Positions 42,693 through 51,098 are shown, numbered from the stretch's first letter. The stretch is 64,000 nt of DNA from JAXMAR01 sp046350295 (GCA_046350295.1 JAXMAR010000018.1:68663-132662); one strand, 5' to 3'. Program-made: numbers and translations. The notes: generated from the letters alone by a model not told the origin.

Positions 42693-43733
42693 TCAGATGG
42701 CGCCACGCTCGAGGTTGAGCAGAAACTGCTTGCGGCGCAAGCCGCCACCGTAGCCGCCGAGATCGCCGCTCTTGCGGACGACGCGGTGGCAGGGAATTAG
42801 GATGGCGATGCGGTTGGAGCCGTTGGCGCGGCCGACGGCGCGGGGGGCTTTGGGGACGCCGACGGCGGCGGCGAGGTCGTCGTAGGACCGGGTCTCGCCG
42901 TAGGGGATGGCGAGGAGTGCGTCCCAGACGCGGCGCTGGAACGTCGTGGCCGGATAAACGAGGGGGACCGTGAAGGTCCGGAGCGAGCCGGCGAAATAGC
43001 GGGGCAGTTCATCGTGCAGTTGTTCGAGGTGTTGGTTCGTCCCAGGGAGGGCGGAGCCGAACAGCTTGCGCACGGTGGCGAGCTGGGTCTGGAGCATGCG
43101 GCGATCGGTGAACTCGAGGAGGCAGAGGCCCTCGGCGGTGGCGCCGGCGACCATGGGACCGAGCGGGGTGCGGACCCAGGAGAGGAGGACATTGTCGCGG
43201 TTGCGGCTGCCGGCGGGCGGGGCGCCGAGAAGGCGGGAGAAGGCGGTGCGGAAGCCGCTGTGGGATTCGTAGCCGCTGGCGAAGACCGCGTCGTCGATGG
43301 TGGCGCCTTCGCGGATGTGGCCCAGGGCGGTGGTGAGGCGGCGCGAGCGGGCGTAGGCCTGGAAGGTCATGCCATAGCGGCGGAGGAAGTAGCGGCGAAC
43401 AGTGGCGGGGTCGATGCCGCGCGTGCGGAGGTCGCCTTCGGTGATGCGGGTCATGGGGGCGGCCTCAACTTCCTCGAGGAGATCGGTGACCCAGGCGGGC
43501 TGCTCATCGAGGTCGAGCGGACGGCAGCGTTTACACGGGCGATAACCGGCGCTCAGGGCGGTCTGAGCGGTGGGAAAGTATTCGACGTTGGCAGGGAGCG
43601 GCTTGCGTGCCGGGCAAGTCGGACGGCAGAAGATGCCGGTCGTGCGGACGCCGAGGAAGAAGAGGCCGTTGTACGCGGGGTCGCTGGCGAGGTAGGCTCG
43701 CTGCATCTCGGCGGTGGAGAAGGTGGCGTTCAT
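42693..43733 (-). CDS. ada: Ada: methylphosphotriester/O6-methylguanine repair protein and activator
   Basis: A 346-residue bifunctional protein for the adaptive response to alkylation damage. The N-terminal zinc domain has FCRPTCP (Cys36, Cys40) and YRPCKRCRP, and the first of these is the phosphotriester methyl acceptor in Ada. An AraC-type helix-turn-helix region follows (RYFLRRYGMTFQAYARSRRL, DDAVFASGYESHSGFRTAFS). The C-terminal O6-alkylguanine methyltransferase contains ILIPCHRVV (acceptor Cys315) and AVGRANGSNR. All three modules are complete, as in E. coli Ada. It likely activates its own promoter upstream at about 43740-43860. Confidence 0.96.
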   Translation of the reverse strand: MNATFSTAEMQRAYLASDPAYNGLFFLGVRTTGIFCRPTCPARKPLPANVEYFPTAQTALSAGYRPCKRCRPLDLDEQPAWVTDLLEEVEAAPMTRITEGDLRTRGIDPATVRRYFLRRYGMTFQAYARSRRLTTALGHIREGATIDDAVFASGYESHSGFRTAFSRLLGAPPAGSRNRDNVLLSWVRTPLGPMVAGATAEGLCLLEFTDRRMLQTQLATVRKLFGSALPGTNQHLEQLHDELPRYFAGSLRTFTVPLVYPATTFQRRVWDALLAIPYGETRSYDDLAAAVGVPKAPRAVGRANGSNRIAILIPCHRVVRKSGDLGGYGGGLRRKQFLLNLERGAI

Positions 43734-43863
43734 GTGGGAAGTTTACGCGGCGAGGAGGCGCGAATTCCACCGATTATCGGGCGCGGATGTGAAAGTGGGT
43801 TACGCAGCCGCTGCTACTTTGTTCGAAACGCTGACATGGTAACGTACGGACCATTGGGCCAAC

Positions 43864-44064
43864 TCATCCGCGCGGCTCTGCCTTTCCGTTCGGTATGGCC
43901 TTCAACTGTTCGATCAGTTCGTCGAACGTAGGACCTTCCTCGGCCGTGAATAGGTTCTTCAGGTCGTCCTCGATGGGTTCCTGCTTCGCCCTGTCATATT
44001 CCGCCTGAATCTCTTCCGGCGTCGCATCGAACTTCCAGAGCCGCGGATCGGGTGTGTCGGGCAT
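43864..44064 (-). CDS. Small acidic protein of unknown function
   Basis: A 66-residue protein starting MPDTPDPRLWKFDATPEEIQ, rich in Asp, Glu and Pro, with no membrane segment or cysteine. The ATG at 44064 follows AGAGG by 8 bases. The longer frame to 44130 lacks a ribosome site. The composition resembles the small helical antitoxin-like proteins common in this phylum, but no toxin partner is adjacent. Confidence 0.6.
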   Translation of the reverse strand: MPDTPDPRLWKFDATPEEIQAEYDRAKQEPIEDDLKNLFTAEEGPTFDELIEQLKAIPNGKAEPRG

Positions 44065-44342
44065 GAAAAAAACCTCTAGCGTCTCACCGTAGTTTACAAG
44101 GCTGTCGATGCCGGCGGGAATGGGGAGCAACCGAGCTCCGCGCCTTGGGCGGTTCTGGGGAGAATGAAGATGCAGGGGTGCGCGGCGAGGGAAATGGAGA
44201 GAATTGCGCCGATGACAAGCGGTTGGATCGGTGGGCGATCTTGGGTGCCAGAGATGTTTTCAATGGATAGAGCGCCTGCTCTCTAGCCTGCGCAGCCGCG
44301 CTCCGTGTATGATGGCCAGAGTTTCCGGAAGCGAGAAAACCC

Positions 44343-44564
44343 ATGTCAAGCGCGACTCGATTGGCCCAACTCGAAAGTCAGATGCAAACGCTGCCCTATG
44401 AGGAGCGGCTGTGGCTCATCGAGCGTCTCGCGCATGGTTTGCGGCGATCCGCGCGCAACGCTCGTTCGCTGGATCTAGCCTTGGCGGAGATGGCCGAGGA
44501 TCCGGAGATACAACGCGAGCTGAGCGCGATCGCGGAGGAGTTCGGCCCTCTTCCCTGCGGATGA
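44343..44564 (+). CDS. Small antitoxin-like helical protein
   Basis: A 73-residue protein (MSSATRLAQLESQMQTLPYE, then RLWLIERLAHGLRRSARNAR) made of amphipathic helices with an acidic C-terminus. It resembles prevent-host-death-like or addiction-module antitoxin components that occur upstream of toxin genes. The DNA right after it (44565-44656) has no convincing toxin ORF, so it may be an orphan. A TATGAT-like box lies about 30 bases before the start. Confidence 0.6.
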   Translation: MSSATRLAQLESQMQTLPYEERLWLIERLAHGLRRSARNARSLDLALAEMAEDPEIQRELSAIAEEFGPLPCG

Positions 44565-44656
44565 CCAAACGGCATAATTCGGCTGTTGGGGCAAGCGGTC
44601 TTAGCCGCGAGGGAAGTGACCTTACGCGGCGCGCGAGCTACCGGGGATTTGCCGGC

Positions 44657-45360
44657 TCAAGGCGCGGGTCGCTTGTCCTTGCGCAGAAGTAGTCGGACGA
44701 GTCGGTCGCGCTCGTGCTCCTCGAACAGGTGCACGTTTCCGTTCATCTGGGCCGCGATGGCGACATGGCCGTGCTCTCGGCTGTGCCGCCGCCGACAGCG
44801 GGCACGGGGATTCCAGGCTCGATGCGGACGTCCGCTGGCTTGGTCCAGGGGACAGCGTCGCGTGCCTCAATGACCATCACCGGCGCCTCCTCGTCTTTTT
44901 CATCAAAGCGCCACTTGGCTCCCGGCAGGAATGCCGTTTCCGGGCCGACGATGGCTTGGATGTAGGTTCGCGTGCCGTCGTCGTCCTGATCGGGGAAGGC
45001 GTAGACAGGTGGCATCTTGTTGAGAAACTGCCGATTGTGAGGGCTGTCCCAAGGTTCGTCGAGGTGGAATTGTTTGTGAAGTGGGCCTCCCTCGATATAC
45101 GGGAGGATGGCGACTCGCCAGCTCAAGAGTGGACGACCTTCCTTATCGGTGATGGCGGGCGGAGGAAGACTACCATACTTTTCCGCGTAGGAGATAAGAC
45201 CGATGGCGACCTGCTTGAAGTTGTTCTCGATTTGGCGGTCGGGCGGGGGTAGACGGGTACCGGACTCCTCAAACCTCGGAATGAGCAGGATAACAACGAG
45301 AACGACAACGACCATGGATATGGCGAGCAGAATTCCGCGGTGATCCGGGCTTCTCGCCAT
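44657..45360 (-). pseudogene. DUF1559-like protein with a C-terminal frameshift
   Basis: A membrane-anchored protein with one N-terminal helix (ILLAISMVVVVLVVILLIPR) and the DUF1559 opening IENNFKQVAIGLISYAEKYG, followed by PPPAITDKEGRPLLSWRVAI. The frame from 45360 stops at 44743. A one-base shift near 44780 continues it as EHGHVAIAAQMNGNVHLFEE and RDRLVRLLLRKDK to a stop at 44657, which fits the usual DUF1559 ending that places a small display motif late. DUF1559 proteins form a large planctomycete family with pseudopilin-like N-termini. The frameshift could be a sequence error. Confidence 0.7.
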
Positions 45361-45489
45361 GCTTCGCCTCCGTTTTTGCGCCCGTCGAGAGACGGTCGAC
45401 CGATGACAAAAACGGTTTAACCTTTGGTCGCCTCCGAGGCAAACGGTTTTAATGGCAGCGGTATTACCCTCGCGGGCTTCGCGCGAACG

Positions 45490-46293
45490 CTAGACGGGGG
45501 CATTACCTTGCCGCGCGTAAAGCGGCGCGACACGGCGGGCATACTGAGCGTAGAAGTATTCGAGCTGCTCCTCAACCGTGCGGCGGCCGACGAACTGGTG
45601 ACTCGGCAAAAAGACCGGCTCGACGCCCTGATCCATGAGGCGCTGGGCGACTTCGCAGCGGAGCATGTTCATGATCATGGCGCCGCCGAGGGTGCTGAAG
45701 GGACCGGTCTTGTTCTTGCAGCCGTCGATGTCGAGGATGCAATCGCCTTCGGGGGCGCCGTTGTCGAGGATGATGTCGGCGACGTCGATCAGCTTCTTGC
45801 CGGAGGGGTGAGCCGGCTTGGCTTTTTCGCAGTGGACTTTGCTCACGAGGCCGATGACGGCGAGGCCGCGTTTCTTGGCGGCCTCGGCCATCTCGATGAT
45901 TACCTCGCGGATGCCGCTGGTGGAGATGACGATGAGGACGTCCTTGGGGCCGAAGGCGAAGTTGCGGAGGATCTGCTCGGCGTAGCCCAGGGTTTTTTCG
46001 AGGTGGAGGGACTGGCGCAGGCCGTTGGGGCCGACGATGAGGTTGTGGAAGGTGAGGCCGAGCTCGACGATGGTGTGCCAGCCGACGAAGCAGCCCTGGC
46101 GCGGGGTCATCTCCTCGCACATCATGCGGCTATGGCCGCAGCCGAAGAGATGGACGAGACCGTCGGCGGCGATGGCGTCGGTGCAGAGCCGGGCGGCGCG
46201 GTCGAGGGCGGGGCGCTGATGGTCGAGGAGTCGGCCAAGGCGGGCGAGGGCGTCGGTAAAGTAGCGGTCGGCGGCGGCAAGAGTCGTCTTCAT
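45490..46293 (-). CDS. SIS-domain protein of the UPF0309 family
   Basis: A 267-residue protein with a sugar isomerase (SIS) fold that usually binds phosphosugars. Family marks are LVHLFGCGHSRMMCEEMTPR, VLIVISTSGIREVIIEMAEA, the Ser-Thr-Ser-Gly phosphosugar loop, and VADIILDNGAPEGDC with PFSTLGGAMIMNML. Length and order match UPF0309 proteins. The ATG at 46293 overlaps the stop of the upstream gene as TGATG, so both are translated together. The substrate is unknown; an amino-sugar phosphate is plausible from the fold alone. Confidence 0.88.
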   Translation of the reverse strand: MKTTLAAADRYFTDALARLGRLLDHQRPALDRAARLCTDAIAADGLVHLFGCGHSRMMCEEMTPRQGCFVGWHTIVELGLTFHNLIVGPNGLRQSLHLEKTLGYAEQILRNFAFGPKDVLIVISTSGIREVIIEMAEAAKKRGLAVIGLVSKVHCEKAKPAHPSGKKLIDVADIILDNGAPEGDCILDIDGCKNKTGPFSTLGGAMIMNMLRCEVAQRLMDQGVEPVFLPSHQFVGRRTVEEQLEYFYAQYARRVAPLYARQGNAPV

Positions 46294-46955
46294 CACAGGA
46301 GGTACTCCCAGGTTTGCCAGTCGTCGGCGAGGTCGAGCTGATCGTAGCGCTTGGCGAAGCGGGCGCCGGCGAGGGAAGAGCCTTCGACGACGCCGGGCGC
46401 CTTGGGGCGTTCCAGCCACCAGGGCCGGACGGTGCGGCCGATGCGGACGGCGCGAACGATGGGGGTCAGCGCAGTGATGAGGCCTTCCCAGTAGGCGGCT
46501 GGTTTGGACGATGCGACAGGTTGGCAGACGCTGAGGGTCAGGGCTTGATTGTACTTGGCGCCCGGAGCCCCGCCTTCGTTGGTCAGCCAGATCTGGATCT
46601 CGGGCGGATTGGGCTTTCGGTCCGAGGAGAGGATCTCGGTGTTCTGGACCACGACGGGGAACTCGCTTTCGAGGAGCGGGCGCTGCGACCATTTCTTGTT
46701 GTCGTCGTGGGTCCAGCGCATCTTGCCGAAGGGAACTTGCTTCAAGGTGATGTTGCGCGTGCCGGGCGGCTGGCCTTTGCGCGGCGGCAGGGGGACCTCG
46801 AACGCCTGCCGGCTGCGGATGACCGAGGATTTCGCGAAGGCGGCGAAGGCATCATCGAAAAGGTAGAAGCATTTTTCCCACTGGGGCCAGAGGAAGACCT
46901 TGCGGTCTTCCGCTTCGGCCAGGCCGAGGAGACAGTAGACGGTGTAAGGATCCAT
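46293..46955 (-). CDS. Unknown 220-residue protein coupled to the SIS gene
   Basis: The protein starts MDPYTVYCLLGLAEAEDRKV and has no signal peptide or membrane helix. A mixed alpha/beta composition includes RKVFLWPQWEKCFYLFDDAF, KMRWTHDDNKKWSQRPLL and PPEIQIWLTNEGGAPG, ending in a tryptophan-rich WQTWEYLL. No family is recognised. Its stop codon overlaps the start of the SIS-domain gene, so it probably works with that protein or on the same substrate. Confidence 0.72.
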   Translation of the reverse strand: MDPYTVYCLLGLAEAEDRKVFLWPQWEKCFYLFDDAFAAFAKSSVIRSRQAFEVPLPPRKGQPPGTRNITLKQVPFGKMRWTHDDNKKWSQRPLLESEFPVVVQNTEILSSDRKPNPPEIQIWLTNEGGAPGAKYNQALTLSVCQPVASSKPAAYWEGLITALTPIVRAVRIGRTVRPWWLERPKAPGVVEGSSLAGARFAKRYDQLDLADDWQTWEYLL

Positions 46956-47048
46956 GCCCGGTGGTCGGCGTTTATGGCTCGGCTTCGCGAGTCTACAATA
47001 GTGCCAAGTCTACCATAGAGGCCGCGTACGCCCCATCCAGAGAGCGCC

Positions 47049-47312
47049 ATGACGGAAAACCTGATCAATGACGATGTCGTCGTCGACCTGGCAAGCCCGT
47101 ACGTCTGCCTGGGCCGGCTGGTGGCGATGCACGAACAGTATCTGGAGCTGCGCGACGCGGACTTGCACGACCTGCGCGACACGCGGACGTCGCGGGAGAA
47201 CTACGTCGTGTCGGCGGTGCAGACAGGGATCAAGCGCAATCGCAAGACGGTGTTTGTGTCGATGCGCGACGTGGTGGCGATCGCGCGGCTCAGCGACGTG
47301 GTGATCGACTGA
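47049..47312 (+). CDS. Small conserved-looking protein with Sm-like pattern
   Basis: An 87-residue protein. Five predicted strands with VCLGRLVAMHEQYLELRDAD, then RTSRENYVVSAVQTGIKRNR and TVFVSMRDVVAIARLSDVV. The strand pattern and size recall Sm/LSm-type barrels, but this is only a structural impression and no signature residues prove it. It diverges from the unknown/SIS pair at 46955, with 93 bases between the starts. Confidence 0.7.
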   Translation: MTENLINDDVVVDLASPYVCLGRLVAMHEQYLELRDADLHDLRDTRTSRENYVVSAVQTGIKRNRKTVFVSMRDVVAIARLSDVVID

Positions 47313-47317
47313 CCGAA

Positions 47318-47386
47318 GCAAGGGAGGGCGAGGCTCCTGCCGAGCCGCCAAGGCAAGGGAGGGCGGAGGCTCCTGCCGAGCCGCCA
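47318..47386 (+). repeat. Direct repeat pair with GGCTCCTGCCGAGCC hairpins
   Basis: Two nearly identical units of about 34 bases (GCAAGGGAGGGCG, then AGGCTCCTGCCGAGCCGCCA) stand in tandem between two converging genes. Each unit forms a small GGCTC/GAGCC hairpin. They may act together as a terminator. Confidence 0.8.
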
Positions 47387-47391
47387 GTCTC

Positions 47392-48246
47392 TCAGTCCTT
47401 GACCGTCTTTTTGCGGAAGGCGGCGAACTGCTCGATCTCGACCTCGAAGCTGGTGATGAAGTTGGCGATCATGGTTTCGGTGACGCCGCCCGAGAGATCG
47501 AGGGCCGCCTGGAGGGTGGTGTAAGGCTCCCCCTCGGCGCTGAGGTTGACGACACGGATGAACTTCTTCTGGAGGTTGTAACGGTTGGCCTGTTCGAGCG
47601 GGAGCGGCGGGAAGATGGCGTCGAGGAAGAGTTCCTTGCCCTTGACGCTGGCAAGCTTCACCTTGTGCCCCTGGAGCTGAAAATCGAAGGTGACCGCGTC
47701 ACGGCTGTCGCGCTTGCTGAACTTGAGGCCGAGGCGCGACAGCGTCTTTTCCATCTGGGCGTCGCTGATCTGATCGATGACCGGCTCGTCCTTGACGCTG
47801 CGGGCAAGGAAATCGTTGAAGCTCTTGACCTCGTTCTCGAAGTTGTCGATGAAGCGGCTCACGGTTTCGAGGGTGACGCCCCCCTGAAGGTCGAGGTTGA
47901 ATTCCAGGACGGTGATGAACTGGGCGCCGTCGCGGCGAAGGCAGGCGCGGCTGAACTTGGCGGGGGTGTTCCACTGGTTTACGGCCTCGACGGGGATCGG
48001 CGGCAAAACGGCGTCGACCATGATGTCCTTGCCGCCGGCGAAGATGTAGAAGGCGAGGGAGATGCCGTCCTTCTTGTAGTCGAAGATGACGTTGCCCTTG
48101 GCGTCGGCGGGGGCCTTGTGGTAGCCGCTCTTGCGCGCCTTGAGGATGGTCTCCGCCTGATCCGGCGTCAGCGAACGGACGATGTCCTGGGCGGGGGCGG
48201 CGGCGACCGCGAGCGTGAGGCAGAGCAAGCAAAGGCGAACCGGCAT
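47392..48246 (-). CDS. Secreted protein with two YbjN-like modules
   Basis: A 284-residue protein with a signal peptide (MPVRLCLLCLTLAVAAAPAQ). Two homologous halves follow: DIVRSLTPDQAETILKARKS with GVTLETVSRFIDNFENEVKS, and DQISDAQMEKTLSRLGLKFS with GVTETMIANFITSFEVEIEQ. The motif order (L..LG..F..., VNQWN, then G-V-T) matches the YbjN fold, related to type III secretion chaperones and usually cytoplasmic. Here the protein appears to be exported. The ribosome site GAGGAG supports the ATG. The next gene upstream encodes a single-module relative. Function is unknown. Confidence 0.72.
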   Translation of the reverse strand: MPVRLCLLCLTLAVAAAPAQDIVRSLTPDQAETILKARKSGYHKAPADAKGNVIFDYKKDGISLAFYIFAGGKDIMVDAVLPPIPVEAVNQWNTPAKFSRACLRRDGAQFITVLEFNLDLQGGVTLETVSRFIDNFENEVKSFNDFLARSVKDEPVIDQISDAQMEKTLSRLGLKFSKRDSRDAVTFDFQLQGHKVKLASVKGKELFLDAIFPPLPLEQANRYNLQKKFIRVVNLSAEGEPYTTLQAALDLSGGVTETMIANFITSFEVEIEQFAAFRKKTVKD

Positions 48247-48329
48247 CGTGACGCACTCCTCGATTGTCGTACGGCTTTCTGGTCATTCGCGCCGCCCCCC
48301 TCCTGCGAAGCGGGGCAAGCGCAACCGCG

Positions 48330-48824
48330 TTATTTTGACTTCTTGTCCTTCGGTTTTTCCTTGCCGGCGTAGATCTGGAATTCCCGGAGTTCGCCGCCGA
48401 AGTGGATCAGGAACTGGCGTATCATGCCGGGGGTGACGCCCTTGATGCAGTCGAGCTGCATCTCGAGGGAGACCGTCGCCTTGCCGTCGTTGTCGAGCAG
48501 GACGCAGCGGGTGTACTTGGCCTGGACGTTCCACTGGTTGGCCTGGGCCAGGGTGAGCGGCTTGTCGAAGACGGCCTCGATCCAGAGATCCTCGCCGTTG
48601 TAGTTGAGGAGGCGGATGCGGGTGTCGCCGCGCTGGAAGACATAGCCCTGGGCGCCTCCCTTGTCGGTTTCTTTCTTGAAGGTGAGGTCGAGATCCTTGA
48701 GGACGCCTTCGAGCACATCACCGCTGGCGCGCGGCGCGAGCTTGCGCGGGGCGGCCTTCTCTTGCGCGGCGCCGGCCTGGCAGAGAAGCAGGGCGAAGAC
48801 GAGGGCGGTTTTCGTCGCTGACAT
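48330..48824 (-). CDS. Secreted single-module YbjN-like protein
   Basis: A 164-residue protein with a signal peptide (TALVFALLLCQAGAAQ) and one YbjN-like module: DVLEGVLKDLDLTFKKETDK, IRLLNYNGEDLWIEAVFDKP, ANQWNVQAKYTRCVLLDNDG and IKGVTPGMIRQFLIHFGGEL. It ends in a lysine tail. It is the upstream neighbour and apparent paralogue of the two-module gene at 47392-48246, 83 bases away, so the pair likely arose by duplication. AGGAG precedes the start. Confidence 0.72.
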   Translation of the reverse strand: MSATKTALVFALLLCQAGAAQEKAAPRKLAPRASGDVLEGVLKDLDLTFKKETDKGGAQGYVFQRGDTRIRLLNYNGEDLWIEAVFDKPLTLAQANQWNVQAKYTRCVLLDNDGKATVSLEMQLDCIKGVTPGMIRQFLIHFGGELREFQIYAGKEKPKDKKSK

Positions 48825-48897
48825 ATCGCGTCTCCTGTCGGCGCTGTATGCTCGGGCGTCAAGTTTCGCGTCGAAGGCCGTTTTCGGTCAATGGCAG

Positions 48898-48962
48898 TTG
48901 GTTAGTCGCGCTTGGTGGCTGGTTAGTGGTGGCTGGCGCCTGGTGCGTGGTGGCTGGTGGAC
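48898..48962 (+). repeat. TGGTTAGT/TGGTGGCTGG low-complexity stretch
   Basis: Short variants of TGGTTAGT and GGTGGCTGG are repeated just before the start of the ceramidase-like gene, ending 17 bases upstream of its ATG. It could affect expression, but no regulator or fold is evident. Confidence 0.5.
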
Positions 48963-48978
48963 GATGAAGGAGGGGTCA

Positions 48979-50241
48979 ATGCGAAGTCCTATCGCCCTGA
49001 TTGTCAGCATTGTCATTACGGGGTCGGCGCAGGGGCAGGAGTTGCGGGCCGGGGCGGCGAAGGTCGACATCACGCCGCCGACCGGCTTTCCGATGTGGGG
49101 CTACGCGGTACGGCGCGATCAGCCAAGCCTGAAGGTGATGGAGCCGTTGCTGGCGCGGGCGCTGGTGCTGGAGACGGGCGGGACGCGGATCGCGTTTGTC
49201 GCCCTCGACATGGGGCGGGCGCCGACGAGCAAGGGGCGGGAGCGGATCGCGGCGGGGCTGAAGAAGGCGGGGATCGGGCATTTCTTCGTGGTCGCCTCGC
49301 ACACGCATCATGGGCCGGTGCTGGAGGTGGAGACGTGGCCGGATGCGAAGAAGCCGTACGTGCGAGAACTGGAGGACAAGATCGTCGCGGTCGCGCTGGA
49401 GGCGGAGCGAGGGTTGAAGGCGGCGCGGCTCGGCGTGGGGCGGGCGGAAGTTCCGTTCAACCGCAACCGGCATTCGAAGCGGGCGGACGCGCCGGTGGAC
49501 CGGGAACTGGTGGTAATCCGCGTGGATGACGCGAAGACGGGGGAACCGATGGGCCACCTCGTCAACTTCGCGGCGCACGCGACGATGTTGCCGGCGAAGC
49601 TGCGCGAGTTCGCGCCGGACTTTCCGGGGGCGCTGTGCCGCGAAGTCGAGGCGAAGGGGGGCGTCTGTCTTTTCTTGCAGGGAGCGGCGGGGGACATGTC
49701 GCCCAATCCGGCACAGGGGAAGACGGCGGAAGCTTTTGGCAAGAAGTTGGCCGAGCGCGTGCTGGGATTGAGCAGGGAGATCAAGACGGAGCAGACGTTC
49801 GCCAAGGGATGGCAGGCGAAGCGGCGGGAGTTCAAGTTCGGCTCGCGCGTGGACCTCGGCAATCCGATCATCCGCGCGATGTATGCGTACGCCTTCTTTC
49901 CGGACCTCGTGAGTTTCTACGAGCGTGAATATCGGGAAGGGATCCGGCCGGAAATGACTGTGGCGCTGCTCGACGAGCGGATCGGCTTCGTCGGCGTGTC
50001 CGGTGAGTTCTTTTCGGGCCACGCGTTGCATCTGAAGAAGCGGGCCCGGCTGGAGCACCTGCTCTTCCTTGGCTATTGCAACGACTACCACCAATACTTT
50101 CCGACGATTGAAGCGGCCGCGGAGGGAGGCTACGGCGCGGATGAACTGGTCTCGCCGGTGGAAGTTGGCGCCGGGGAGCGCATGATGGACGCGGCGTTGA
50201 TGGAACTGTATCGGATGCGGGGGAGGAAGATGACAAGGTGA
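48979..50241 (+). CDS. Secreted neutral/alkaline ceramidase-like hydrolase
   Basis: A 420-residue protein with a signal peptide (PIALIVSIVITGSAQGQE). The core resembles the N-terminal catalytic domain of neutral ceramidases: RAGAAKVDITPPTGFPMWGY, then SHTHHGP (zinc-type histidines near residue 111), LVNFAAHATMLPAKLREFAP and GAAGDMSPNP. It is about half the length of classical neutral ceramidases, lacking their C-terminal beta-sandwich. Planctomycete paralogues of this short type are common, and their substrate is uncertain. The second ATG at 48979 is preferred because of the AAGGAGGGG ribosome site. Confidence 0.87.
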   Translation: MRSPIALIVSIVITGSAQGQELRAGAAKVDITPPTGFPMWGYAVRRDQPSLKVMEPLLARALVLETGGTRIAFVALDMGRAPTSKGRERIAAGLKKAGIGHFFVVASHTHHGPVLEVETWPDAKKPYVRELEDKIVAVALEAERGLKAARLGVGRAEVPFNRNRHSKRADAPVDRELVVIRVDDAKTGEPMGHLVNFAAHATMLPAKLREFAPDFPGALCREVEAKGGVCLFLQGAAGDMSPNPAQGKTAEAFGKKLAERVLGLSREIKTEQTFAKGWQAKRREFKFGSRVDLGNPIIRAMYAYAFFPDLVSFYEREYREGIRPEMTVALLDERIGFVGVSGEFFSGHALHLKKRARLEHLLFLGYCNDYHQYFPTIEAAAEGGYGADELVSPVEVGAGERMMDAALMELYRMRGRKMTR

Positions 50242-50358
50242 TGGGGTGATGGGGTGATGGGGTGACACGGTGATGGAGTGATGGGGTGATGGAGTTCGGG
50301 CTCACCGTGTCACCCCATCACCGTGTCACCCCCTCACCGTGTCACCCCTCACCCCCTC
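50236..50358. repeat. GGTGATGG/TGTCACCCC palindromic array at a convergent junction
   Basis: About five GGTGATGG- and GGTGACAC-like octamers face about five CACCGTGTCACCCC-like units. The array contains the stop codon of the plus-strand gene at its left end and reaches within six bases of the minus-strand stop. It closely resembles the array at 22155-22258 in sequence and position and probably acts as a two-way terminator. Confidence 0.8.
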
Positions 50359-50363
50359 ATCCG

Positions 50364-51098
50364 CTATTTCAGCTCACGAATGTAGATGTTGCGAAACTGG
50401 ACGAGGGCCGGCGGGCTGGTCCAGGCTTTGGTTTTGGGGTTGAAGGCGCCGTGGTGTTGGAGGGCGATGGGGCCTTCTTCGGCGACGCCGGGGAGCTGGG
50501 CGTTGTCGATGACCTCCTCGCCGTTGAGCTTGACCGAAAGGCGGTCCCCCTTCATCGTTATTTCGAAGGTATTCCATTCGCCGCGCGCTTTGTCGGCCTT
50601 TTTCTTGGGGGTGACGGCGGCGCGGACTTCCTTGGGCATCTTGGGGTTGGTGCGGTAGCCCCAGACCTCGCCGGAGCCGACGGGCCAGAGCCAGATGTTG
50701 ACCTGGGCGTTGGGCTGGCCGCGGAGGTAGATGCCGGAATCGACGTCGTCGATCTCGACCTTTTCTTCCTTGCCGTCGGGGCCTTTCTTGGTGGAGCCGT
50801 CGGGGAGGATGATGGGGACGCCGTGCTTGAGGCCGGGGTCGGTCTTGAGGCGCCAGTCGACACGGAGGACGAAATTCTTGTAGGCCTTGTCGGTCCAGAG
50901 GCTCTTGTCCCCCTTGGCTTCGCTCTTGGCGTCGTAGTCGATCACGCCTTCCTTCACCTGCCAGTGGCCGTTGTCCCCCTTGGGAACCTTCCAGCCGGAG
51001 AGGTCCTTGCCGTTGAAGAGGGGCGTGAAGCCCTTGGGGGCGTCGCCGGCGCCTGCTAGGGCGGGGCTGAGGAGGAGGGTGAGGAAAGCGTGGCGCAT
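50364..51098 (-). CDS. Secreted DUF1080 (3-keto-disaccharide hydrolase-like) protein
   Basis: A 244-residue protein with a signal peptide (MRHAFLTLLLSPALAGAGD). The DUF1080 pattern is GFTPLFNGKDLSGWKV, EGVIDYDAKS, NFVLRVDWRLKTDPG, DSGIYLRG, GEWNTFEITMKGDRLSVKLN and the end FRNIYIRELK. DUF1080 proteins have a concanavalin-like sandwich fold, and some cleave 3-keto-glycosides. The signal peptide implies action in the periplasm or outside. A second member lies at 53980-54792. The ATG at 51098 is chosen because the longer frame begins before the signal peptide. Confidence 0.9.
   Translation of the reverse strand: MRHAFLTLLLSPALAGAGDAPKGFTPLFNGKDLSGWKVPKGDNGHWQVKEGVIDYDAKSEAKGDKSLWTDKAYKNFVLRVDWRLKTDPGLKHGVPIILPDGSTKKGPDGKEEKVEIDDVDSGIYLRGQPNAQVNIWLWPVGSGEVWGYRTNPKMPKEVRAAVTPKKKADKARGEWNTFEITMKGDRLSVKLNGEEVIDNAQLPGVAEEGPIALQHHGAFNPKTKAWTSPPALVQFRNIYIRELK

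Noticed and set aside
44561..44692. Toxin gene partner after the antitoxin-like ORF at 44343
   Set aside because: The short frame has no toxin-like pattern, and the stretch is largely antisense to the end of the DUF1559-like gene.
50236..50358. CRISPR-like short repeats
   Set aside because: Units of about 8-14 bases are contiguous and arranged as one palindrome, with no spacers and no cas genes.
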